A stretch of DNA of 64,000 nucleotides from Sinotaia quadrata (Eukaryota; Mollusca; Gastropoda; Architaenioglossa; Viviparidae). The stretch lies in NCBI GenBank assembly GCA_028829895.1, contig CM054179.1, positions 34,654,117 through 34,718,116 of the forward strand, given 5' to 3'. Positions 49,375 to 60,844 of the stretch are shown piece by piece (the first letter of the stretch is position 1; each line of letters opens with the position of its first letter). The position numbers were made by a program, and so were the translations under genes. Under the pieces are notes generated by a model. It made no database searches and had not been told where the DNA came from. It saw nothing but the letters and a program-made list of their open reading frames with translations.

Positions 49375-49781
49375 GTCACAGAATGAAGTCTTAGGAAATA
49401 AAGTCACAAGGAAAAAAGTCACAGGAAATAAAGACACAATATATGTTTAATATAAAGTCGTAAGTCAGTATGTATGTGTTATACTGTTTATTAACTGTAA
49501 GTGAAGGACGAAATGTCACGGAGATTAACAGCTCGCTGAAGATGTGCGTGGTTCAAATACCGTTCGTGGTGAAAAACATTAATAATATATGCTTTTGTCT
49601 TTGGTGTGCAGGAGCGTGTATTTTATATACCGTATAAATGCATTCTAAATCATATATTTAGTTCTGTTTGTATTAATTTTATTTGTAAGTCCATATATAT
49701 GCTCATTATTTACTGAATAACAGTAAAAGGATGTAAGCGGCAGCTCAGTTGGATTGCGGTTCGATTCTTCCTCGGGATTAA

Positions 49782-49847
<66 letters not shown>
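49375..49847 (+). repeat. tRNA-like (GT)n-tailed repeat
   Basis: This is a single-block copy of the 45968 family. A-box-like CAGCTCAGTTGG (49741-49752) lies only 5 bp before B-box-like GGTTCGATTC (49758-49767), as if the anticodon arm had been deleted. It ends in (GT)n at 49783-49847. Confidence 0.75.
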
Positions 49848-49850
<3 letters not shown>

Positions 49851-51393
49851 TACTTGCGAAGATTCGGTTCTGCGGTACATTGCTTTATATGCAAGTTTGG
49901 CTCTGACGACTGTAAAAGTTACTGGAGTCCTTTCAAGTCTTCTATAAATGTTTCAAACTTGTTCTACCAAAATTGATCAGAGGCTCCCACTTTATACAGT
50001 TTATCAGCTATTAATTATTCACTATGTTAAATTTGTAACCAGAAAACATTGTTAGTTTGCCTTCACTCGTGCGTATAGTCCAGCTAATCAAACGTAGGCA
50101 TGACATTTTAAGGAGTGTGGCATCTTGGAAGAGCAAAGAGCACTTACTTCGCGATCAATCGATTCACCGCACTCCCTCAAAGGACTATGTGCTCTGTGTA
50201 CATAGAAGCCTACATAACTTTTTCTTGTTTTCAGTGTTTCAAGCCGTAAGTAAGAAGGAAATACGCAATGTAATAACCAAACTGAAACTGAAACAAGCAA
50301 ACTGAAACTTACTTAAAATCATGTGAAATATTGAAACTCGATTTGACAGTTATTTCAAAACTTTAATTAAACTAGTTTATTTGATATTAGGAAAAATATT
50401 AAAAGTTTAAACTAGTTTCATATATCATCAAATAATAAGAAAGCTTCAATTAATAAACATTTCTATATGTGCCTTTGTACTTAGTAAGAAGAAGTGGCAG
50501 GAGAATGACCTGCTGTTTATTAGTCATATGCTTGAATCATGAATCTATTTTTATTAATGCTATCATCCTTTTAGTTCATTCATATGTAATGCTTGTCTGT
50601 AAATGAGGTCGTGTGGTTTGCGTGGAATGTGTACACGTTAATAAAACAAACAGATAGAGAGAAACAGAGTAGTAATTTACTAGATTATATTGTAATAATT
50701 CAGTGAATACACAAATGCGTTCATTTTTAAAGACACAAATGACATATTATCTTGCTAATCAGTATTGGCATACCGCTTAATTGTCGCCAAACATTTTTAT
50801 CTATCTCTCTATTGATTTCACGTTAAATTGCTCCTAACAGTGAGTAAGCAGATGCATTTCGATACGTGAAGAAATTCATTTAAAAAATGTATAGTTTGTT
50901 TGTTTCCATTCTATTGGTTATTTTTTCTTTTTTAAGGAAGATTAAATCGGCAAACATTTTTTTGTTTCTAAAGTGAGTATGGAATTTTTTAATTAAAAAA
51001 AGTCAAGAGAATGACCTTACAATAATTTTAGATAACATTTTAACTTTAGGCGCCCAATTATGAAAAAACAACATTGTCTTCTTCTGCTTTGGTTTATGGA
51101 GTGACCAATAATATTTTAAAGATATCAAACGTAATACTAATTTACACCATCTCTGTTTTAGAAAAATAAATATGGAAATACAGAATCTGAACACAGTGAA
51201 ACACGACTAAAAAGAATAGAGTAAGCGATATCTTTTATACAAATAAAAGTGATCATTGCTTAGAGAAACCTCTTAAAGGATTCTAAAAGGAAATAAGCAT
51301 TATTTAAATTTTTATTATGTTAATTAAGTAATTGATTTAATTAAAGAAAATAAAGGCACTCTGATAGGTTAATTATTTTGATTTGTTGATTCT
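49848..51393. repeat. Left arm of 1.5-kb inverted pair
   Basis: This arm is the reverse complement of 58121-59652. From about 49920 to 50780 the arms are almost identical. Toward the inner end, and in the outer 70 bp, substitutions and indels accumulate, including 25-30 bp absent from the other arm near 49900. The identical tract holds an 82-codon frame at 50057-50305, repeated at 59469-59221 on minus with a single conservative change. Confidence 0.93.
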
Positions 51394-51824
51394 GCTTAAC
51401 AATATTATTATTTTTAAAATCCTCCTGCTTTTATAGAAAGCAACGCTAGCGAATTGCGTATAACGTACTAGCTAGACTCGCTGAGATCCTACATTCAAAC
51501 AAAGCGACAACCAGTACGAATAATATAAAAACAATCAGATAGACGAGTATATATGGATAGGTAGATTGGTAACTAGTAAGATAAATAGATGGATAGAATT
51601 TGGATGTGAGAGTAGACAGTTCCATCGAAAGACAGATGCACGTACAGATCGACAGACAAATATGCAGAAAGATAGATAGATAGACAAACAGACAGACAGA
51701 CGGGTGGATGGATGGATAGAAAAGAAAAGGAAAGAAACAGATAGACGGGTGGACGGACGGGCAGGCAGATAGAGAGGGGATTTTGACATTGATAGGAGAC
51801 AAATATATAACGTTAATGATAAGA

Positions 51825-51868
<44 letters not shown>

Positions 51869-52069
51869 CGTGGACTACTCGCTCTCAGAATTGGAATGCA
51901 TTCATGCAGAGATTCATTCTGTTGTCGTATTTTTCCAACATCACTTTCACGCCTTGTGTACCACTTAAAATCCTTAGACAAAAGACGCTGGCTAAACAAC
52001 CCTTCCTTGGTGTGAGTGAAATCAACTTTCAGTAAAGAAGAGACTTAGTGAGCTTGGAGGGAGGTTTCT
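51394..52069. repeat. GATA/GACA-type simple-sequence region
   Basis: Degenerate GATA, GACA and GGAT units occur through 51530-51780, with a pure (GATA)n run at 51825-51868. No gene is recognised. Confidence 0.85.
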
Positions 52070-52325
52070 CGCTGGCGGTACTTTGTATAACTTTGATGTA
52101 CAGTTAAGCAATGCAGCTTGAAGAACAGCACGCCACGCGAATAATCCCCAATCGTCATTCCCCCCAGGCATGCTTTTGCATTCACTTACTGACAGGAACT
52201 ACGCGTCCGTTCATAAACAACACGGACACCTTACTATAAACTAAGTCTTATATTCGTATACATCTGTATTTTCAAGTTTCATCAGTCAAATAAAATTATA
52301 ATTCATTCATATTTTTAATAGTATA
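52070..52325. repeat. Inverted-pair arm, partner at 45340-45745
   Basis: Its reverse complement shares GTTTATGAACGGACGCGTAG, GCATGCCT and TACAAAGTACCGCCAGC with 45340-45745, with several indels. Confidence 0.88.
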
Positions 52326-53219
52326 GTTCATTCGAAGTGAGCCTACTTCATGACATAATATACTCACAGTTACCAATCATAGTTATCAAACAAAAAAAAC
52401 CCTGCTTTTAAAATAAGTAAAGCAATGAGAGCCTTGTTTAAAACATACAATAAAATAGTACAGTATTTTCAAATACACTCAACAACATTAGCAAAACATA
52501 CCTGGTAAATTTATGAGGTTTCTATATCTGCATAATTAAGTTATTATGTGCTATTGAACACCTGAAGATTCTAAGATTTAAAACAATTTTCATTTACTTA
52601 TGGTTACCATTATGCGTTTGCTAGGATGATTTATGAATGATTTTAGTGTTTGATATTTTGTTTCTGATAAAATATTCATGATTAAGGCGAATGTTCCAAA
52701 CGACTCCTCAAAGAAAGTATGGCTCTATATTCAGAGTTTCTTGTCGGGCTAAACACAAATTTTGAACCGCTCTTATTATTGTCAATAATATCCATGGCTA
52801 AAAAATTTCTCTTTTACAAAACTCACATATAAAATTAATGTTCTACAGTGGTACGGTCGTGCTCCCACAGTTCAAATTAACTACACCGTTTCGCTTCTCT
52901 ATTTATCAAGTCATTGTCTCTTAAAAGATGGTCTCACACTTAAAATGCTCATATAAACTTAATATCTGCATCTTTAGAATTAAAGTCGAGGCTTGTATAT
53001 TAGTTTTTCATGGACATTTCTTTTTCAGCAATGAAATGGTGATGATGAAATAGTCTATTAAAAAGAGCTACTCAAATCGAGATATCTATACTACTAATAA
53101 TGAAGTCGCAAATTTATACCAAATAGCTGCAGTAATATTATTTAGAGTTCGCTATGCCAGAATGTCACTTACAGAAAATCAGTAATAAAAATAACGTCAT
53201 ACGATCTAGTCCAATCTAA
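52326..53219. other. Unassigned
   Basis: Apart from the short inverted match at 52755-52800, nothing is recognised. Confidence 0.4.
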
Positions 53220-53500
53220 GGGTGAGCGGAAAAAGTCACAGGAAAAAAAGTCACGGGAAAAAAGGCGTGCGTGCGATTTGTATATCGTGTACATATAATA
53301 ATTCATATTATAATTCACACATTTAATAATATATTTTATTCATACTCAGATATGTTGTTATGATTGTGTCCATAAACACGTATATTATAGACTGAATAAC
53401 AGGAAATGGAAGTAAGTGATTGTGCAGAAATTAATAACCTCTCCCCCAAGAGTATCATGGTGTAATTCTCGTTCGGAGTAAAAGATGTTTTTATTTTGTT

Positions 53501-53582
<82 letters not shown>

Positions 53583-53610
53583 AGTGTGTGTATGTGTGTG
53601 TGTGTGTGTT
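53220..53610 (+). repeat. tRNA-like (GT)n-tailed repeat
   Basis: The start is sharp, at GGTGAGCGGAAAAAGTCACA. Body and head resemble 46459-46746, with a decayed B box. It ends in a long GT run (53504-53610). Confidence 0.75.
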
Positions 53611-54117
53611 TGTTTGTAATTTTTTGTGGTGGGTGGGGTACAAGGATGTTGATCCGTCGGGAAGTTCTAAAGTTATATGAATTTCCACATTTCCTTATGA
53701 CTCAGGAATTATTTCTCCTGCGATCCACCAGGTGTGTCCTTTTTCTGATTTGCAGTTATTTAAATATGAATTAAAAACTAACCCCTCCCTCTACCGTTAG
53801 CTAAGAGTGGCCCTTTGATCCCCTGACCGCTTCCTGTACCCTAGCCCATAGCTCAGTGTGAGTCTATCAGTTAGCTACAAGTGACCCTTGGATCCCTAAC
53901 CATTTCCTGTGCCCTAGCCATGTGTGGTCAGTCTTGTATAACTCTAACATCCTGCTAATGTCTTGGAGTGGTTGGTCAGTCTTGTAATTTGTGTCTTGGT
54001 TGAATGATTTGAATGTGTATTTTGTGCTATTGTTCCTATACCCCTTGTGTATCTATATTTTACTATTTTAAATTTTTAATGTTTATGGAGTGATGCCGGG
54101 CTAAGTTTTGTTTTCGC
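53611..54117. other. Unassigned, with a 75-80-bp doubling
   Basis: GTTAGCTA(A/C)(G/A)AGTG(G/A)CCCTT and CCTGT(A/G)CCCTAGCC occur twice at about 53797-53925. No gene is recognised. Confidence 0.5.
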
Positions 54118-57100
54118 CTGACACGCACTTTGGGCCGATTTGCGAAATTGGGTCATCATGATTACCGTATTGTTGCGCGCGCAGTTATGGACATACAATT
54201 ATACACTTAACTTCTGGACGTAGTCCGTAGATTCCTCTTTCGAAATCATCCCTGAGAACGGAGCTGAGGAGTAAAATTACGAGGTTGTAAATTCATTATA
54301 ATTATCTCAATGCAATAACTTTATTGCAACCATATATTGAATTTGATGGATTCAGATGGATTTTGTTGTTTAAAATATATTTCACACACAAAAAAATAGC
54401 AGGATTGATCATTGACTGATAAAAACGACTTTCTAATTAGGGTCAATAAATATTCTTTATGCATGAACTGATTAATATTGCTTTCTAAATCAGAGTAACT
54501 ATTTCAGTTGTTTGATAGTGTCTTTTTATATTAAAAATATGTATAAAATTCTATTTACAGATATAAAGTCAAGCAAATAAAAAATTGAAAAAAAGAAATT
54601 TGGGGGTCAGGTGCACGAATTTTATTATCTCAAGAGATATTGCGAATATCCGACTTTTTATTTTATATTCAGAGTCACAAATTATTTTGCTTCATGCCTA
54701 CCAATTTTAGTCCTTTTCTAACAATTAGAGGAGTAGAATTACAGGTGACCACGGCCATCCGAACGAGCTAAAGCGGGAAATGGGCCATTTTAAGTAGTTT
54801 GAACCTAATTATTTCCGACATGGATTACTCTAAAAATACTCAATAAATACAGATCATAGGACCCGTGGTTGTGCATTAGGTACCTGAATTCAATGCATGT
54901 AGAGTAAAGCGTTCGTCAGATAAAAAGTCAAACGCTTCGAAAAATCAAGAAAACTCAATTTTTGCAGGAGGGTTGCAGGAACAGGTTTTTCTGTAGAGTT
55001 CTTTGGAATATCAGACTTTTTATTTTACATTCCGAGTCACAAAGGATTTAGTTTCATGCCTACCAATTTTAGTCCTTTTCTGACAATTAGTTTTGTAGAA
55101 ATTCAGCTTTTGTCAAAATGTCGACTTCAGTTAGCGCCTTGCATTATTAGTAGGTAAAGTCGATTTTTTGAGACAAAGAAATTTTGGCGCCAAATCGCGT
55201 TTTCTACTAAAGTCGCTGAAATTTTGATAGATTTTGCAGGATAGTACAGGAAGACTCGTGGCTTATTTTGAAACGATAATATTTCATATTTCTCGAAATA
55301 TGAATTTTTTTGTGAAAATTTTATTTTTCTAATTATGCGCATTTCTCTTAAAGTACGAGGAATTTAATAAAACTAACTTCAGATTCGGGTTCAGCACACG
55401 CGGATACAGTTTATTTGTTCAAAGAGGTATTTGTAATATTGCGCCAATTTGTCAGAATTGACGTTTGGATATTTTCGCACCTTTGGCCGATTTGCAAAGT
55501 TTGGTCATCGTGATTACCCTATTGTGGTGCGCGCAGTTATAGACATACAATCATACACTTAACTTCTGGACGTAGCCCATAGATTCCTCTTTCGAAATCA
55601 TCCCTGAGAACGGAGCTGAGGAGTAACATTACAGGTGACTGTGGCCATCCGAACGAGCCGAAGCGGGAAATGGGCCATTTTAAGTAGTTTGAACCTAATT
55701 ATTTCCGACATGGATTACTCTAAAAATACTCAATAAATAGAAGTCATAAGACCCATGGTTGTGCATTAGGTACCTGAATTTAATGCATGTAGAGTAAAGC
55801 GTTCGTCAGATAAAAAGACGAACGCTTCGAAAAATCAAGAAAACTCAATTTTTGCAGAAGGGTTGCAGGAACGGGTTTTTCTGTAGAGTTCTTTGGAATA
55901 TCAGACTTTTTATTTTACATTCCGAGTCACAAAGGATTTAGTTTCATGCCTACCAATTTTAGTCCTTTTCTGACAATTAGTTTTGTAGAAATTCAGCTTT
56001 TGTCAAAATGTCGACTTCAGTTAGCGCCTTGCATTATTAGTAGGTAAAGTCGATTTTTTGAGACAAAGAAATTTTGGCGCCAAATCGCGTTTTCTACTAA
56101 AGTCGCTGAAATTTTGAGAGATTTTGCAGGATAATACAGGAAGACTCGTGGCTTATTTTGAAACGATAATATTTCATATTTCTCGAAATATGAATTTTTT
56201 TGTGAAAATTTTATTTTTCTAATTATGCGCATTTCTCTTAAAGTACGAGGAATTTAATAAAACTAACTTCAGATTCGGGTTCAGCACACGCGGATACAGT
56301 TTATTTGTTCAAAGAGGTATTTGTAATATTGCGCCAATTTGTCAGAATTGACGTTTGGATATTTTCGCACCTTTGGCCGATTTGCAAAGTTTGGTCATCG
56401 TGATTACCCTATTGTGGTGCGCGCAGTTATAGACATACAATCATACACTTAACTTCTGGACGTAGCCCATAGATTCCTCTTTCGAAATCATCCCTGAGAA
56501 CGGAGCTGAGGAGTAACATTACAGGTGACTGTGGCCATCCGAACGAGCCGAAGCGGGAAATGGGCCATTTTAAGTAGTTTGAACCTAATTATTTCCGACA
56601 TGGATTACTCTAAAAATACTCAATAAATAGAAGTCATAAGACCCATGGTTGTGCATTAGGTACCTGAATTTAATGCATGTAGAGTAAAGCGTTCGTCAGA
56701 TAAAAAGACGAACGCTTCGAAAAATCAAGAAAACTCAATTTTTGCAGAAGGGTTGCAGGAACGGGTTTTTCTGTAGAGTTCTTTGGAATATCAGACTTTT
56801 TATTTTACATTCCGAGTCACAAAGGATTTAGTTTCATGCCTACCAATTTTAGTCCTTTTCTGACAATTAGTTTTGTAGAAATTCAGCTTTTGTCAAAATG
56901 TCGACTTCAGTTAGCGCCTTGCATTATTAGTAGGTAAAGTCGATTTTTTGAGACAAAGAAATTTTGGCGCCAAATCGCGTTTTCTACTAAAGTCGCTGAA
57001 ATTTTGATAGATTTTGCAGGATAATACAGGAAGACTCGTGGCTTATTTTGAAACGATAATATTTCATATTTCTTGAAATATGAATTTTTTTGTGAAAATT

Positions 57101-58120
57101 TTATTTTTCTAATTATGCGCATTTCTCTTAAAGTACGAGGAATTTAATAAAACTAACTTCAGATTCGGGTTCAGCACACGCGGATACAGTTTATTTGTTC
57201 AAAGAGGTATTTGTAATATTGCGCCAATTTGTCAGAATTGACGTTTGGATATTTTCGCACCTTTGGCCGATTTGCAAAGTTTGGTCATCGTGATTACCCT
57301 ATTGTGGTGCGCGCAGTTATAGACATACAATCATACACTTAACTTCTGGACGTAGCCCATAGATTCCTCTTTCGAAATCATCCCTGAGAACGGAGCTGAG
57401 GAGTAACATTACAGGTGACTGTGGCCATCCGAACGAGCCGAAGCGGGAAATGGGCCATTTTAAGTAGTTTGAACCTAATTATTTCCGACATGGATTACTC
57501 TAAAAATACTCAATAAATAGAAGTCATAAGACCCATGGTTGTGCATTAGGTACCTGAATTTAATGCATGTAGAGTAAAGCGTTCGTCAGATAAAAAGACG
57601 AACGCTTCGAAAAATCAAGAAAACTCAATTTTTGCAGAAGGGTTGCAGGAACGGGTTTTTCTGTAGAGTTCTTTGGAATATCAGACTTTTTATTTTACAT
57701 TCCGAGTCACAAAGGATTTAGTTTCATGCCTACCAATTTTAGTCCTTTTCTGACAATTAGTTTTGTAGAAATTCAGCTTTTGTCAAAATGTCGACTACAG
57801 TTAGCGCCTTGCATTATTAGTAGGTAAAGTCGATTTTTTGAGACAAAGAAATTTTGGCGCCAAATCGCGTTTTCTACTAAAGTCGCTGAAATTTTGACAG
57901 CCTTTGCAGGATTATGCAGAAATACGCGTGGCTTATTTTGAAATGATAATATTTCATATTTCTCGAATTATGATTTTTTTTGCGAAAATTTTATTTTTCT
58001 AATTATGCGGAATAGTACGAGGAATTTAATAAAACTAACTTCAGATTCGGGTTCAGCACACGCAGAAACATTTTATTTGTTCAAAGAGGTATTTGTAATA
58101 TTGCTCCATTTTGTCAGAAT
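54118..58120. repeat. 890-bp tandem array, four copies
   Basis: CTTTGGCCGA or CTTTGGGCCGA begins copies at 54128, 55481, 56371 and 57261. Copies 2 and 3 are exactly 890 bp and nearly identical. Copy 1 is diverged and carries about 463 extra bp between two GAGGAGTA(A/G)AATTAC repeats, partly from another diverged unit. Copy 4 is truncated and diverged over its last 250 bp. Each homogeneous unit has an 11-bp perfect stem (AAGCGTTCGTC with GACGAACGCTT) that is imperfect in copy 1. A 71-codon minus-strand frame recurs simply because the copies are alike. Confidence 0.96.
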
Positions 58121-59649
58121 TAGAATCAACAAAAGAAGACAATTAACCTATCAGAGTTCCTTAATATTCTTTAATTAAATCAATTACTTAATTAACATAA
58201 TAAAAGTTTAAATAATGCTTATTTCCTTTTAGAACGCTTTAAGAGGTTTCTCTAAGCAATGATCACTTTTATTTGAATAAAAGATATCGCTTACTCTATT
58301 CTTTATAGTCGTGTTTCACTGATTTCAGATTCTGTATTTCCATATTTATTTTTCTATAACAGAGATGGTGTAAATTAGTATTACGTTTGATATCTTTAAA
58401 ATATTATTGGTCACTCTGTAAACCAAAGCAGAAGAAGACAATGTAGTTTTTTTCATAATTGGGCGCATAAAGTTAAAATATTATACTAAAGTTATTGTAA
58501 GGTCATTCTCTTGCCATTTTTTATTAAATACAAAGACGACATTCCATACTCACTTTATAAACAAAAAAATGTTTGCTGATTTAATCTTCCTTAAGAAAAG
58601 AAAAAATAACCAATAGAATGGAAACAAACAAACTACACATTTAAATTTTTTTTTCTTCACGTATCGAAATGCATCTGCTTACTCAATGTTACGAGCAATT
58701 TAACGTCAAATCAATAGAGAGATAGATAAAAATGTTTGGCGAAAATTAAGCTGTATGCCAATACTGATTAGCAAGATAATATGTCATTTGTGTCTTTAAA
58801 AATGAACGCATTTGTGTATTCACTGAATTATTACAATATAATCTAGTAAATTACTACTCTGTTTCTCTCTATCTGTTTGTTTTATTAACGTGTACACATT
58901 CCACGCAAACCACACGACCTCATTTACAGACAAGCATTACATATGAATGAACTAAAAGGATGATAGCATTAATAAAAATAGATTCATGATTCAAGCATAT
59001 GACTAATAAACAGCAGGTCATTCTCCTGCCACTTCTTCTTACTAAGTACAAAGGCACATATAGAAATGTTTATTAATTGAAGCTTTCTTATTATTTGATG
59101 ATATATGAAACTAGTTTAAACTTTTAATATTTTTCCTAATATCAAATAAACTAGTTTAATTAAAGTTTTGAAATAACTGTCAAATCGAGTTTCAATATTT
59201 CACATGATTTTAAGTAAGTTTCAGTTTGCTTGTTTCAGTTTCAGTTTGGTTATTACATTGCGTATTTCCTTCTTACTTACGGCTTGAAACACTGAAAACA
59301 AGAAAAAGTTATGTAGGCTTCTATGTACACAGAGCACATAGTCCTTTGAGGGAGTGCGGTGAATCGATTGATCGCGAAGTAAGTGCTCTTTGCTCTTCCA
59401 AGATGCCACACTCCTTAAAATGTCATGCCTACGTTTGATTAGCTGGATTATACGCACGAGTGAAGGCAAACTAACGTTTTCTGGTTACAAATTTAACACA
59501 GTGAATAATTAATAGCTGATAAACTGTATAAAGTGGGAGCCTCTGATCAATTTTGGTAGAACAAGTTTGAAACATTTATAGAAGACTTGAAAGGACTCCA
59601 GCAACTTGCATATAAAGCAATTTACCGCAGAACTGAAACTTCGCAAGTA

Positions 59650-59652
<3 letters not shown>
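58121..59652. repeat. Right arm of 1.5-kb inverted pair
   Basis: This arm is the reverse complement of 49848-51393. It starts at AGAATCAAC next to the last 890-bp unit and ends at GTACGTAC, running into (AC)n. Confidence 0.93.
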
Positions 59653-59653
<1 letters not shown>

Positions 59654-59746
<93 letters not shown>

Positions 59747-60130
59747 ACACACATTTACCCTCAACGAGCGAGAATCGAACGAGGATCCTAATGAGCCGTC
59801 GCTTACTTCCATTTACTGTTATTCACTCAATAATAAGCAAGCATACCGACTTACACTGAAAATTAATTAACTAAATGTATGTATTACAAAGCTTTTATAC
59901 GGTACATAAAATACACTTGAATCACACACATTTTGAGCGAGCAGTTAACCTCCTTGCCTTTTCCTGCTTCACTTACTGTTAATAAGTATTATAACATATA
60001 CACTCTGACACTTTTGACTTTATATTGTGAAATTATTTCCTGTAACTTTTTTCTTGTGATTTTATTTCCTATGACTTTTTTTTTTTCCTGTGACTTTTTT
60101 CCTGATATTTTCCCGCTCATTGCTCACCGT
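59654..60130 (-). repeat. tRNA-like (GT)n-tailed repeat, with junction (AC)n
   Basis: (AC)n at 59654-59751 is followed by a minus-strand copy of the family (B-box core GTTCGATTC at 59780-59772). It is closest in sequence to 47863-48258. The (AC)n tract separates this direct copy of 47.86-49.00 kb from the inverted copy of 49.85-51.39 kb. Confidence 0.88.
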
Positions 60131-60844
60131 TGATTAGAAGCGACTCAATACACAACTCTCTTGTTTTATGTTAGAGAAAAAATATGGTTAGGGAATTTTA
60201 GAGATAGTTTTGGTGTTTTTTTAAAAGAGAAATGTTAGGGTTAGGATTAGCTGTAAATAAAAAAAAAACGAATATAAATTTTAGAATATATCTTTTATTC
60301 CTGATTTAGATTTTGTTTCTGTTAAATTTTGTGTTTTAATAACTTAAATATTGCAGTAAAAATAGCATCGAGTAACACTTTGCATCTAGATATATGTCAT
60401 ATAACTTCTCTCCTTCGATATTACGTATAATGACCCCCTTGTTTTTAAACACGACAATTGTGTATGGAGCTGTTGGGTCTACCGTACACACCTTTGTGTA
60501 CATAAATGTGTGCAGTGTTGATTTGATGGAAGTACGAAAGAATGCGTAGCCATTCACTAACACTGCTAAGAAGAAAAAAATGTTTGCACAACAATCGCCA
60601 GTCAGTAGTAAAGATAGGTACTGTTGTTCTCACGTGTACGAGTGTAGGCGAGGAGGAAGGATTAACTTTTGATATAAGCCGCCTGGCTGTTAGGAAGACG
60701 ACAGGGGTCCGGGTGTTTGGAAAACCCACTATAAACCGTTAAGATACGAACAATAGGGATGGTCTCTTTGAGTTGACAAAAGAAAGCCCATTATCTCCAC
60801 TACGACAGAGTTGAGGGAATTAGCTCTCCACGTGACAAAAGGGG
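59735..60844. repeat. Direct duplication, copy 2
   Basis: This copy corresponds to 47863-48997 with scattered substitutions and indels, and homology stops at CACGTGACAAAAGGGG. Indels near 60560 disrupt the frame that is open in copy 1. Confidence 0.9.

Noticed and set aside
55127..57122. A 71-codon minus-strand frame conserved three times
   Set aside because: It is conserved because the 890-bp copies are nearly identical throughout, not because of coding constraint. Diverged copies lack it.
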